NCBI GenBank assembly: GCA_024345305.1
Contig: BRON01000016.1
Span: 124,001 to 188,000, forward strand
From: Mrakia gelida
Lineage: Eukaryota; Basidiomycota; Tremellomycetes; Cystofilobasidiales; Mrakiaceae
DNA: 64,000 nucleotides
Direction of reading: 5' to 3'
Every line of letters starts with the position of its first letter. The stretch's first letter is position 1. Under the pieces are notes generated by a model. The model was not told the origin of the DNA, did not search any database, and worked only from the letters and a program-made list of their open reading frames with translations. Position numbers and translations under genes: made by a program. Below are positions 1-11,236 of the stretch, piece by piece.

Positions 1-744
1 CTCGACAGCACAAACCTCGTTGGCACTTTGGGATTCGATCGAGAAGTCCCCCGATGGAGGTCATGCTCGAGATCTACAGGACGCTCAAAGCTCTCGGGAT
101 GGAGTGGAGGAGAAAGACGGATCTGCCTGGGTCGGAGGGTGGAGCTGGTGGGGAGGGAGGTGGGGATGGGAAGGAGGGAGGAGGAGCGAAGGGGAAGAAG
201 GAGGAGCAGGAGAGAGGGTTGTTCTTTGTTGAGACGAGGTGTAGAGTCAGGGATGTGGTGGTGAGTCTTTCGTTCTCCCTGTCTCCGTCTTTCGCGCTCA
301 GTCGTGAAATCGAGCTCGCGTCGAGAACCGAACCGAACGCTGACCTCTTGCTCTCCTCCCTCCCTTCCTCCAGGTGCGAATGGATCTCCAACTCTACAAG
401 GTCGATTCCTCCAACTACCTCGTCGACTTCCGAAACGTTGGATACTACCGAACCCCTCCCGATCAACCTGGGTTCGCGAGACTGCAGACGACTCCTCTCA
501 CGACGGCGCCTGCTGGAGTTGGAGCGGAGGAGCAGACGCAGGAGGTCTGCAGTCCGTTCTTGTTCTTGGATTGTGCTTGTCGGTGAGTCACATTCTTCCC
601 TCGTCCCCTTTCCCCGCCTGAACGAAACTCTGGTCGTGAAGGGAGGAAGACGTGAAGCAGTCGAACCGAAACGTGTCGAGCTGACCCTTTTCTCGCCTGC
701 TTCTTCCCTCTCGCAGATTGATCGTCGAGCTCGCCGGAGGTTAA
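1..744 (+). CDS. SNF1: SNF1/AMPK catalytic subunit, C-terminal end (5' end outside window)
   Basis: This is the 3' end of the carbon-catabolite-derepressing kinase Snf1, the AMPK alpha subunit. Exons are 1-260 (in frame from base 3), 374-582 and 717-744, with stop TAA at 742-744. The first exon reads KPRWHFGIRSRSPPMEVMLE, a signature of the region before the adenylate-sensor (KA1-like) domain. Next comes a Gly/Glu-rich insert, then FFVETRCRVRDVV, then a block with LYKVDSSNYLVDFRNVGYYR, then SPFLFLDCACRLIVELAGG at the C-terminus. This is the alpha-subunit C-terminal domain that contacts the beta and gamma subunits. The kinase domain lies upstream of the window. Introns begin GTGAGT and end CAG. 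The identification rests on recognisable conserved family segments. A long open frame continues through both introns but is low-complexity and was not used. Confidence 0.93.
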
Positions 745-1237
745 ACCCCTTCTCTCCCGACCAGTCTCGTACGACCTGCGAACTCAGCACCAACGGAACG
801 AAACGAAACGAACACTCTAGGATATTTCTCTCTCGGCTCCCTCCCTCCCCTCCCTTCCTCTCCTTGCTCTATCTCGTTTAGATGCGCGCGCTCAGTTTGT
901 CTGTTTCTCGGATCGGTTTCTCGTTCTCGTTTGCTATGCTTCTCTCCTCTCTCCTCTCTATCTCGCTCTCTAGATACCCTTCCCAACTCTCCTCGTTCTC
1001 GTTTCTGACTCTCACGATTTTGACGCGTCTGCTCTCTTTTCCCGTTCGTTGGTTCCTCTCGTTTGACTTTGAGGTGGTGGTTCAGAAATATATAGAGACT
1101 GTAGCTCTTACGCCCCCCACATCGTCGCCCGCCCGAGTCTTGACTCGCGAGGAAAGAAAAGGAGGAAGGGAAAGAAAGGGTCGTGAGGCATCGAGATCGA
1201 GAGCCAGCAAACGAGCGAGAGGAGAGGAGGAGCAGCT
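745..1237. other. Convergent intergenic region
   Basis: This stretch lies between the stop codons of SNF1 (+) and the thioredoxin-fold gene (-). It is pyrimidine-rich then purine-rich, as expected for two 3' UTRs. No coding segment or recognisable element was seen. Confidence 0.6.
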
Positions 1238-2347
1238 TCAGACAACGACCTTCTCCTCCAAGAACTTAGTCCACTCGTCCTTCCCCCACGAGGAAGAAAT
1301 GCTTCCTTCGATGAGACCGTCGAAGAGAGCGGTGGGCTGTTTTCGATCGAACGGAAGACGCGTCGGATCAGTTCGCGTTGAATGACGAGACGAGCAAAGA
1401 GGGAAAGAAACGAACCGTAACGTGGATCCCATTCTGACGACCGAGCTTGACTGAGAATACCAAGTTGAGTTCCGGGTCAGCCCCAGCTTGAACGAAGGGA
1501 AGCAAGAGGAGAGAAGAACTCGACGCACCATTGTACTTCAGATCGTCGGTGACGGAAACACCTCCGTTGGGAGAAGACTTGAAGGTCAGCTTGTCGGTGA
1601 AGGTAGCTTTGTCCGAAGAGGAGTTGAGGACTTGATTGGCGACTGGTGAAGAGAGAGAAGGCGAGAGAGAGACGTCAGTCAAGAGAGAGTGGGAGGAACG
1701 AGAGATGGGCAGAGGGAGAGGCAGACGAACGATCAGCGAGCTTCTCTCGGATTTGAACGGAGGTGAGGGTAGACGCTGGTCTGTCGAAGTACTCCTGGGG
1801 TGAAGAAGGGGGGAAGAGAAGTCAGCGTGAAGGTTTGAGCGAGCGAGTGGGAGTCGAACAAACGCACCTCCTGATGAACGAAGAGGAGCTTGAAGTAGGT
1901 CCAGAAGTTGGCAGGGGAGATAGCTCCGAACGCGAGGGCTGCTTCGTGGAGGTAGGTCGAGGTTGCGTGCCTACGTGGGTGGTGATCGAAAGGCGAGAGG
2001 GAGCTCAGCGAGCGAGATGGACGAGCGACGAGATGGACGAGCTCGCTCACCAAGGTTGAGGTTGAAGGCGAACGATGAAGCTCAGTTTCCCAGCAAGTTT
2101 GCCTCCGTCCGAGATGACTGATGGATACCAGAGAAAAGAGGTTTGGGGTCGGGTAAGAAGAAGGCCGGGGAGGGCAACGACGAGGGAGGGAGGAGGAAGA
2201 GGCGGACTCACTAGGAACGACGTTCTCGTCAAGAGATTTGACGATCTTGGCACTGAAAGGGCAGTTCGTATCGAGATAGACTTCTAGGATGTGTGGAGAG
2301 GTGATGGATCCGAGCCGAAGGAAGGAGAGGGAAGGTTTGAGAGCCAT
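1238..2347 (-). CDS. Thioredoxin-fold (DsbA-like) protein
   Basis: This is a protein of about 205 residues encoded by seven exons: 2212-2347, 2051-2117, 1868-1970, 1731-1794, 1529-1642, 1416-1450 and 1238-1336. All phases are consistent. Near the N-terminus is HILEVYLDTNCPFSAKI, a beta strand followed by a CPFS motif where thioredoxins have CPxC. It is therefore a monothiol-like, possibly non-oxidoreductase, member. Later segments (IVRLQPQPWHATSTYLHEA, then ANFWTYFKLLFVHQE) resemble the helical insertion of DsbA/thioredoxin-like proteins found in fungi and plants. The C-terminus is KDEWTKFLEEKVVV. No signal peptide is evident. The partner and substrate cannot be read from the sequence. It is transcribed divergently from MYND-1. 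Confidence 0.75.
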
Positions 2348-2994
2348 CGTTCGAAGAGAGGGAGGGGCTGAAGGAGGTGGAGGTCGAACGAAGCAAAGGA
2401 GGGAGTCAGCGCGCTGTCAGATGAGACTTCGAAGCGTTCTGAAGGTTTGAGGTGATAGAGAGTGAGTAGGAGGACGCTATGGGAGAAAGAGGAGCAAGAA
2501 AGAGGGACAGAACTGTAGCAGTGCATCCATCTCGAGAAGGAAGGAAGACGTCGAGCTCGTCATCTCTCCCTCCTCGGTCGTCCCCGTTGGCCCTCCTTCC
2601 TTCGATCCTTCAGACTCTAGAGCGGATACGTCTACGACGAGATAAAGGTTCGACTGACTGTTGAAGATCTGAAGGATGCGGTTGGGTGAAGGAAGTGGTT
2701 CGAAGGCAACGAGAAAGAAGAAAGCAAGGCTTCGAGTTGAGCTCGAGCTTTCAAAAGAGCGGAGTTGGAAAGAGTCAGAAGGCCGTCATATTCTCGATTT
2801 CGAGATTTTATGAGTCTGAAAGACCTACCTTAAGGTGCGAAGAAGAGATTACTGATAAAGTGTTATGGCTTGATGGTTGCGAAGGCGACGGTTAGAAGCC
2901 TGGGAAGGAGGAGGTCCAAATCGAAAGCTCACCTTCGAGATCCTCCCAACGCCGACCTTCCTCCGTCTCCTTCGCTCCCTTCTTTCCCATCGCT
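2348..2994. promoter_or_regulatory. Divergent intergenic region, thioredoxin-fold gene / MYND-1
   Basis: The 647 bp between two diverging start codons must contain both promoters. It has pyrimidine-rich tracts just before the ATG at 2995. No specific operator was recognised. Confidence 0.45.
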
Positions 2995-4246
2995 ATGAAC
3001 CTTCCAGCCCCTCACGACTTCGCTCAGCTGCTCGGATTGCCAGCTGGCTCCGATGCGACTTCAGTCCTCGTCGTGACTCAGGACATAGTCGTTTCCATTC
3101 TCGGCCAGGTGAGCGAGGTCTCCCCCTTTCGACCCTCCTCGTCTCCTCCAAAGCTGACCTCCCTCTTACCTAGCTTTCTGACTTGAAGGGAGGATCTCTT
3201 GTCCAGAAGGATGCGTTCTGGGTCCGTCCTCTCTTCCACCGCGATCGTTTTAAGCTGACGACGGCTGACTCTTCGTTCCCCATCTCCTCTTCGCCCCTTC
3301 AGTCGGAGTTTTCCGCCGCCTACCTTCCCGCTCTACTACGAGCCGGAGCCAAACCTACACAACGAACGACAGTCTCGAATATACAGTCTGGCTGACCTAC
3401 GTCAACTGCCTCGAATGGATCAACCGAAACCCAGCCCAAGTCTGCCGCTTCATCAGGACGTTTCCGTCGGAATCCGTGGAGATCCTAGACCTACTGACGG
3501 ATGTTCTGATGAGTCTTTCGGTGAATACACGCGCGTCACCCATCATCATAGTCAGTGCTGTCTCTTTCCTTGCTTGTGTTCTGATTGAGTCGTGAAGTTT
3601 GACGCCTTTCCTTTTGATCGCTTTGTGCGTAGCAACTCTCCCTAGGTCCGCCGAACGCGATCGATCAAACGGATCTCTACCATATCCTTAGGCTCATCAA
3701 AGTATCACGCGTCATATCGCCTATCACCTACCTTCTGGATCGGGAGCCCTCGCTGCTCTTCCGTCGAAAGCTCAGGCGAGCGAGATCGTTCTGGGAGTGA
3801 GCCTCGCGTACGTTCCCGCGTTGAAGTCGAAGATAGCTTGGCTATCTCTCCTTGCGTCAGTGAAAGACAGCACGAACATGGACGTGTTTCAGCAGAGGCT
3901 CGTAGAGACCGCTGCTGGGGAGGTCTGGATCTGTTGCGAGCTCAAGACGAACTGCGACGAAGTGATCTGCGAGGTCGTTCAAGAGGGACGAGAGATGAAG
4001 GCTTGTGCTCGAGTGAGTTCTCTCTACAACTCTTCTTCCGCTCTCTATCTGACCCTCGACTCTATCCTTTCACCTCAGTGCTGTGCCGTTCGCTACTGCT
4101 CCAAGGGTAAGATCGAACCTCGCATCGTCCTCTTTGTCCCTCTCGAGGTCTCACGGCCGAGGCTGACCGCTTCTTCCCTCTCATCAGAACACCAACGACT
4201 CGACTGGAGACGACACAAGCAGGTTTGTTTCATGCCGCGATGGTGA
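2995..4246 (+). pseudogene. MYND-1: MYND-finger family member with two frame breaks
   Basis: This is the first of seven related MYND zinc-finger genes here. Exons are 2995-3108, 3174-3221, 3303-3550, 3633-4012, 4079-4106 and 4188-4246. It starts MNLPAPHDFAQLLGLPAGSD, matching the family start, and ends with a finger YCSKEHQRLDWRRHKQVC. Exon 3 (248 nt) changes frame near 3333-3341. Exon 4 (380 nt) changes frame near 3765-3797. Each would need one more base to stay open: 249 and 381 are multiples of three. Splice sites and the 28/59-nt finger exons are intact. MYND fingers bind proline-rich partners; the role of this family is unknown. The copy is either a young pseudogene or affected by base-calling errors. 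Confidence 0.72.
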
Positions 4247-5046
4247 AACCACCGCCGACCCATGTGAGTCACGCTCGTCTTAGGTCTTTGAAGTCACGTC
4301 GCGCCGCGTCCTTCGCTGACGGTTCGCTCGCTGTTCGCTCCTTTTCTCTCAGCTCCCTCGATTTCACCCACTCCTTCTCGACCATAGTGAGTATTCTATC
4401 ACCCTCTCGAGACTCGAGGCTTGTCCTTCGCTGATCTTCGCTTCCCTTGCTTTGCAGACTTCATCAACTCAAACTGTTCGTCCCCCTCGTCTCGTTTCCC
4501 TCTCTGCATCTCGCTTCCCTGTTTCTCTCTCCCCTTCCTCTTTGACCCATCGCCACCTCTTTCCTCGCGTCCCTCCTTTCCTCCAGATCGTCAGGCTCTC
4601 CGCTTCGCTCGTCCCAAATCAACGTCGACCCATCGATCGAAGTGGAGGACGACGCGTTCCTCAAGTTCTTACGCCCTGCTTCGCTTTTCTCTACGATTTC
4701 CCCTACCGATACGATACACGATCGCCTTACCTCCCTCCTTCCCCCATTTCCCTTCGTCCGAGCACAACACCACCGAACGAAAGACTCGAAGCCTAGCTCT
4801 GCTCGACTCGACGCGTCGATTCCTCTCTCCCCCTCGCCTCAGCGTTCTCGCAAGAATCAAGCAAAACAGACAAAGACAAAGCTCATTCAAAAACACACAC
4901 CTTCATCTCGTACGCGGTTAAAGGGCTAGGATATCAAGCAGCAGAGGGGAGGGAAAGGAGAAACGATACGAAACGAAACGAAAGACGAAAGCGAAGCAAA
5001 AAAAAAACGTACAGACAGAGAGAGAACTAGAACCAAGCTACATATC
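4247..5046. other. Non-coding stretch downstream of MYND-1
   Basis: Strongly C/T-rich sequence with only low-complexity Ser/Pro/Arg open frames. It likely holds the 3' UTRs of MYND-1 and of the weak minus-strand gene beyond it. No RNA gene or repeat was recognised. Confidence 0.5.
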
Positions 5047-5335
5047 TTATCGAGCGAGCGAGGGAGCAGAACCACACGACCGTATTGCTAGGCCCTCCTC
5101 CTCCTCCATACCCAAGTCCGAAAGGCGAACCAACGAAGTTCCCATTCCCGATCCCGTTCCCATAAGGTTCAACGCTCCTCCCGAAGCAGCGACGGCGGCG
5201 GCGGTTGCGAGAGCTGCTTCCCTCTCGGCCTTGTTCTTCTCGACGGCAGCTTTCTTGTTCTTGTCGACGTCCTTGAGTGAGAGAACGCGTCGAGATATCA
5301 GGATCTGCTCGGCTCGAATCCTTTCGATTCTCTCG
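5047..5335 (-). CDS. Hypothetical small protein, 5' end unresolved
   Basis: The minus strand encodes a charged, helix-prone segment beginning KDERIERIRAEQILISRR and continuing KDVDKNKKAAVEKNKAEREA. An Ala-rich stretch, a Gly/Met-rich stretch and a TAA stop at 5047-5049 follow. Its composition differs from the low-complexity shadow frames nearby, so it is probably coding. No ATG occurs in this frame at the start of the segment, and an upstream exon is likely because a plausible acceptor (CTCAAG) lies just before it. The family was not recognised. It lies downstream of the Zn2Cys6 gene on the same strand. Confidence 0.35.
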
Positions 5336-5862
5336 TCCTTGAGTTGGCGGCATGCGGAGAGCCGCACAGGCAGCTCTCGCTTCTCTTCCTCAATTCCGAG
5401 TCAACCAAACGAGAAAATCATGAACCAACTCGAAAACCAACAAGGTATCGCCTCATCCCTCTCCCATCGCCTTCCACCACCCCCCATCTCTTCCCACCTA
5501 TCCCGATGAACCTAAGGAGGAACCGTTACGCGGTAAAGAAGTATATGAAGTCTTGCTATCTGCGCTAGGGGCCGAATTGATCTGGGTTGCTCGCGTCGCG
5601 TCGCGACTCGTCTTCTCTCTTCCTCCTCCTGCTCTCAGCTCAACGGAAAGGATAAGAGATAAGTGGGACATGTCATAAGGAGACCGAGTACGAGAGCAAA
5701 AACAAGCAACCGAAACAACGTGAAGATGGGTGTGTAAAGACGCGAACCGAGAACGAGAAGAAAGCGGAGACGAGAAAAGAAACGACCGAACGAAAGAACC
5801 ATCACCCTCCTCTCCCTCTCCAACCCAACCCAACCCCAACCAGACCCACCCACCTCCCCGCT

Positions 5863-8800
5863 CTAAAGCATCGCGTTCGACCCGACCATGGGCGAGTTGA
5901 TGAGCGTCTCGAACAGACTCTGCTGATCGAAGCTCTCCATTCCTGGTCCTCCTCCTCCTGAGGCTCCCGGCGTGGAGGACGAGTCGAACTGGTTGAAGAG
6001 GTTTTGAGAGGACGGTTCACAGATGCCCATGTGGGAGCCTGACGAAACCCAACGAACGAAAATGAACGAGAACGAGAGCGAAGTCAGCGAACACGAAACG
6101 AAAAACGAGTCGCGTCGAGAAGGAGAGACGACTCACCCAGAGGGTTCAAGAACAGATCGTCCAACCCTTGGAGATCCCTCGGCAGTGGACTAGGAGCGGG
6201 AACTCCCGACCCACTCGTATCCATCGCGTGAGCTCCTCCACAGCTAGCAGCGAAGGCCTGTCCGAACGGCGAGGCAGCTTGTCCCTCCTCGTTGTCGTCG
6301 ACGAGAGCTCCGTTGAGGGTAGGGTTGGTGGGATTGTTGAGAGCGTTGGAGTTGATGGAAGGGGAGCCAGTTTCGGGGTTCTCGTCGGTGAGACGACGAA
6401 GGACAGCGGTGGAGAGGAGTTCGAAGGTTTCTCGACAGGCGGCGGAGGAGGAGACGTTGACTGTGAACGAACGCGAGCCAGGAAGAGTGGGAGAGGGAGG
6501 AGTCAGGACGGGCGTGACGGAGAGTATGGCGGCGAATTGAAGGAGAGGGAAGGAAGAGGGAAGAGGAGAGGACATACACGAAAGAGCCTGAAGCACACTC
6601 GAACAACTCTGGATGTCCATCATCGACTCGCTGAGCGAAGGAGGATCGTCGATGTTCCCGAGAGCGACGTTCCACAGCGTGTAGAGGTACGTGATTCCAG
6701 CTGTCGAGTCAACGAACGAGGGAAAACGCGTCAGTTTTACGTCGTTTCGTTTCCGTCGCGTCGAAAGTTCAGTTCGAGATCGAGAAAGAAAAGTCGCGAC
6801 TCACCCATGAAGAGCGTGTGAGCTGCCAGCCAGAGGTAGTTCATCTTGTTGGCCTGGTACATCCTTCGCACGATCCTGATGAGGTAGCTGGAGGACTTGA
6901 GGCAAGCCGAGAGGGCTGCTCGGGTGGGTCGAGGGCAGGCGGGCGAGGGTCGGAAGAGGAGGAGGACGGAGTCTGCGAGGGAGGGAAACGAACGAGCGAG
7001 GTAGGCCGGGAGTCAGTTGAGCGAGCCGATAGCGAGGTAAAGGAGAGACGATGGGCGTACTGTGGAACATCACGGCCCTGCGAAACGAAAGGAAGATCGA
7101 ACGAACGAGAAGAGTCAGCAAACCAGCCCGTCTCTTCGCTCTCCTCCGTCGCTCGAGCTTGGACTTACCACATCTCAGCACTCGTAAAGCTCGACTCCGC
7201 ACTCGGAACCGTACTCAACCAAGTCTTCAGCTTCTCGAGCATCTCGTCGAACCAAGCCTGCTCGGGCACTCCAGCGAGACACGATCGATCCCCAGGTGTG
7301 ACTCGATGGAGACGTCGTTGGATATCCGACTGAAGCTGTCGGATGAGGATGATATGTCTCGAGACCATCTTGGAAGCCGAGTTTTCTCCTGGGATGAGAG
7401 CTGTCTCGGTGATGTTCTCGTCGTCGAGGAGGGAGGGGTACTGGATTGAGGGAAGGAGAGAGGGAGGTCAGCGAACGAGCTTTCGATTCTCGACACGACG
7501 AAAAGGGAGGAGGATGAAGGACGAACGGGAACGTTGATGAACTCGTCTGCGATCATGGGAGGTCGACCGAGGTTGAAGCAGAGTTGACGGTCGAGCTGGA
7601 AGACCGACGAGAAAGTTCAGAGTCAGCGTCGAGCGAAGGGAAAAGAGTCGGCGCGTCGAACCGAATGGAACTGACCTTGTACGCCATCCAGAACAACCTT
7701 CTCTTCATGTCGACCTCGAGAGGGCTAACTTGAGAGGCTGAAGGAGTCTCGTGGTGGTATCCGAACTCGATGCACTGTCGCATAGCCATTCCGGTTAGGT
7801 ACCAGATGCCTGAGAAGGAAACGAGTCGAAGAATCAGCTCGAGCTCAAGAAGAGAAAGGAAACGAGGGTCGCGAGCGCGAGGGACTTACTTCCTCGTCCA
7901 GGGTTGAAGAGGGCATACTGTAGGGACGATCGAGGGGAAGGTCAGCGAAGAAAATAAGGAGGAAGAGAGGGAGAGAGAGAGAGCGAACGGACCTGGCAAC
8001 AAAGCAGAACTCCCTGAAGTCCAACGTGGTTCGACGACGCGAGGATACAGTCGATGTGCTTCATCGCTTCAGCGTGGAAGGCTTCCGACGACATTCGAAG
8101 ATCCGAGGTAGGGTCCAGCGTTCGAGAGAGAGCCATCGTACTCAGGGCTGCGAACGAACGACCGAACGAACGAAGAGGGAGAGAAGTCAGCGTCTTTTCG
8201 TTCGCGCCGTCTTCTCTCGCCCGCTCTCGACGAAAGGTGAGGACTCACCAAGGAACATCAGCACGAAAAACAAATCCTGCTCGGTCGCCTCCTCCGGTTC
8301 ATCCAACACTCTCGTCAACTGCTTCAAGAAGCTGGGCATGTGCAGCGTCTGGTTCTGGAACTGGATGTACTGGTTGTAGACCTCCACGAGCCTCTCGATC
8401 GCGCCTCTCGGAGGCAGGACGGGGATCTTGATCGACTTCCTAGGCGGCATGGGAGCAGGGGAGACGGAGGGACGTTGATCTCGAGGGAGGGTGTGATGGG
8501 AGGCGGTGAACTCTGGGTGTTGAGCGAGTTGAGCGAGAGCGTCGAGGGCTTCGGCTTCGGCGTGTGAGTGAGGGGAGGAGGGGTTTTGGTTGGAGGGAGT
8601 GTAGTTGGGGTGGGTTGCTCCTGCTGGACCTGTTTTCATGACGGAGGAGAGGACCATTCGGGCGAGGGAGACTGGGTGGGTGGGGAGGGAGGGAGTGGAG
8701 GTGGGAGGAGGGAGGGGGATCGACGTGAGAGAGGGAGGGAGGCAGTAATGGGAGAGACGCCGAGGGAAGGAAGGAAGAAAAGAAGAAAGGGAAGGGGAAG

Positions 8801-10247
8801 AGAAGGAGATAGGAGGAACGAGAGTCAGCAAAACGCGACCTCTCTTCGACGCGAACCGAAACGAAACTTGCGACTCACTTCCTGACGAGCTGCCCATGAA
8901 CTTCGGCTCCCCACTCTGCACCGACGCGAACCCTACTCCGTTCAACAGACTATCGATGTCCCTCTCCCTACTCCTCGGCTCTCCCGAATGCATCGACGGC
9001 GACGAGGTCATGGACGAGTGAGAGTTGTGCGAGTGCATCCCTGGGTGTTGCTGCTGCTGTTGTTGCTGGTAACTTCCGTGAGAAGGAGGACCCATGTGAT
9101 GCTGCTGCTGCTGATGAAGGGAAGGATCGATCCTTCCGAGGGGTCCGTCCTGGTTGTACATGTTGCTGAGGTCCGGTTTGGAGTCTGCTGCTGAGGCCGA
9201 GTAGAAGTTGGAGTAGGGAGGAGAGTTTCTCGACGAGGAGGACGAGGCGTGAGGCTGGTGCTGGTGGTCGTCGTGGAAGTGAGGATGGAAGCCTCCTGAG
9301 GTTGGTGTTTCTCCACCTTGTTGATGGTTGTTGACCGAGGAAGAGGAAGAGTTGGGAGCACCTCCTGCGTCTCGGTTGGCGAGTTCCCGACGGAGTTGGA
9401 GAATCTCTTGTTCGAGTTCGTAGAGGTAGCTGAGTGAAGATGAGAGCGATAGAGGGGTGTCAGTAACAAGAAGGAGGGCGGAAGGATACGAGAAAGAAGA
9501 ACGAACCTTCTCGAGACGTTCTTCTTCGAGACCGCGTCGAAACCGACACACTCGACTTTGGCCTGAGAGAGAGAGAACGAACGAACGAGACAGAGTCAGC
9601 TTTTCGTCGGTCAATGTATAGAAAGGGACGGCAAGGTTACTAACCTTCAAGCATGAGCCCTACAGAAGACCGAAACGAATGAACGAAGGGGAGAGGACAA
9701 GAAGGAACGTCGGGTAAAAAAGGTCAGCTCTCTCTCGCGCTCTTGTCCTTCTCCTTCTCCCTTCGCCTTCCCCCTTCCCATCCTTCGCGTACACACTCAC
9801 ACAAGCGGGCAGTTTACCATCACACTGTAATCATCCATCCATCAACGGTTACGAGATCAAAACAACAGCAAGGAGGTCAGCTTCGAGAGGGAGGCACGCG
9901 AGGGTGGGTTTGACGGGTCACGCCGAAGGAGAGAGAAGGAAAGAACGTACCTTGCTCTTCCTCGATCTACAACGAGCACACGCAGAGATGGCTCGAGCAA
10001 CGGTATGAGATCCAGCAACTTCTGGCGGAGGAACACATGCAAAGAGAGAGACGCGAACACGAGGAAGGGAGGGGGAGGGGAGGGGGAAGGGAAAGAAGAA
10101 GAGAGGAAGGAGGGAGGAGGGGAGCGATGAGCTTGCATTTCTTCGGAAGGTCTTCCGATAGACCTCCTCTCTCCTCCCCTTCCTTTACATCCTTATTCTA
10201 CTGATCCTAGACGATTACAAAAATCGTTGAGACTCACCTGCTGACAT
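5863..10247 (-). CDS. Zn2Cys6 fungal transcription factor with fungal_trans domain
   Basis: About 871 residues in 17 exons. Exon upper ends are 10247, 10021, 9824, 9659, 9562, 9429, 8671, 8147, 7917, 7809, 7595, 7440, 7077, 6972, 6700, 6460 and 6038; all phases check. The DNA-binding cluster has C-x2-C-x6-C-x6-C-x2-C-x6-C spacing (CARCRSRKSKC, then CDGKLPAC, GSC and KVEC) and is split over four exons. A linker and short coiled coil follow (YLYELEQEILQLRRELA), then Ser/Gln-rich sequence with two polyglutamine runs. The fungal_trans region has WYLTGMAMRQCIEFGYHHE, DMKRRLFWMAYKLDRQL and LGRPPMIADEFINVP. It is a nuclear regulator; targets are unknown. The first coding exon is only 10 nt (MSA plus one base). 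The intron 6461-6577 is in frame, so retention would also give an open protein. Confidence 0.9.
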
Positions 10248-11236
10248 GACGGATTCAAACGAAGAGGCCGAACGAACGAGAAGGGGAGAAGGGAGAAGGG
10301 GAGGAAGAGAAGGTGGTCGTTTGAGGAATCTGCTGCTTGGTCGAGTCCGCCCTGGTCCTTGTCCTCTCTCCCTTCCCGACCGTTTTGGGTCCGAGATCTC
10401 GCTTCTATACCTTCTTGTTGTGTCACTTTGATCGTATCTAGCTGATCAAGAACCACTCTTGCCTTCCTTTCCTCTCTTTCTCTAGCCAGCCGTGAAACGA
10501 AAAACGCCCTGTTTCAACGGCGTCGTGCGAGTCCGACAGAGGCCAAGGAGCGAGCTCAACAACGAACGAAAAACAGCGGAAAAGGGGTACGAGAGGGAAG
10601 ATCTCCTTCTCAAGGCTTGCATAGAGTTGGGTCGAGAGCAAGAGACTCTCTTGGGGAGGGTCATCGCGAGGACGGAGAAGGGAGAGAAGAGCGTCTAGCC
10701 GGCCGTCGCTGTGGGAGGGAGGGGAAGGGGAGGGAAAGAACGTCGAGGAACAAAAAGATGGGCATGCTATCGACGCGTTCGGATGGGTGTAGGGATCTGT
10801 AGAGAAGATAAGAGGAGTGGTATGATCAGTTGACGCGTCTTTGTCCTCCGAGACAGGACGAACGAAAAAGGAGGGAGAGGAGGGAAAGCCGAGGGAGGGT
10901 CGACGCGAACTCACCCGATCTCTTTCGTCTTCTTCGTCTCTTATTCATTTAGGCCTGGACTTGATGGAAAGCGAACAGAAAATTGAGCTCGTCAGTCGAA
11001 GCTGGCGAACTGGAAGCGAGCTTCTCCTCCACAAAACGAGCGAGAGAAGCGAAACTCACTCTCGAGTCGTCGCGTCGTCCCTCGACTCCCTCCCAACCGA
11101 TCCAACCGGTTCTACAAGAATCTACACAGAAAGAAAACAACAGAGGAGCCAGTCAGCGCACATCTTCTCGGAAGAGGAAACGAAAGGAAAGATCAAACGA
11201 ACGGACTCACGCGTCTTCCCTCCTCGTTTCGTTCGT
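10248..11236. promoter_or_regulatory. Upstream region of the Zn2Cys6 gene and 3' region of the DUF4246 gene
   Basis: Nearly 1 kb without a convincing gene. Read on the minus strand, the part next to the start at 10247 is pyrimidine-rich, as is usual for leaders in this window. No known operator was recognised. Confidence 0.4.

Noticed and set aside
54..881. 275-codon open frame through SNF1 introns
   Set aside because: It runs through two clear GT-AG introns; only the exon parts match the Snf1 family.
4421..4921. Long Ser/Pro/Arg-rich open frames on the plus strand
   Set aside because: Low-complexity translation of C/T-rich DNA with no conserved segment.
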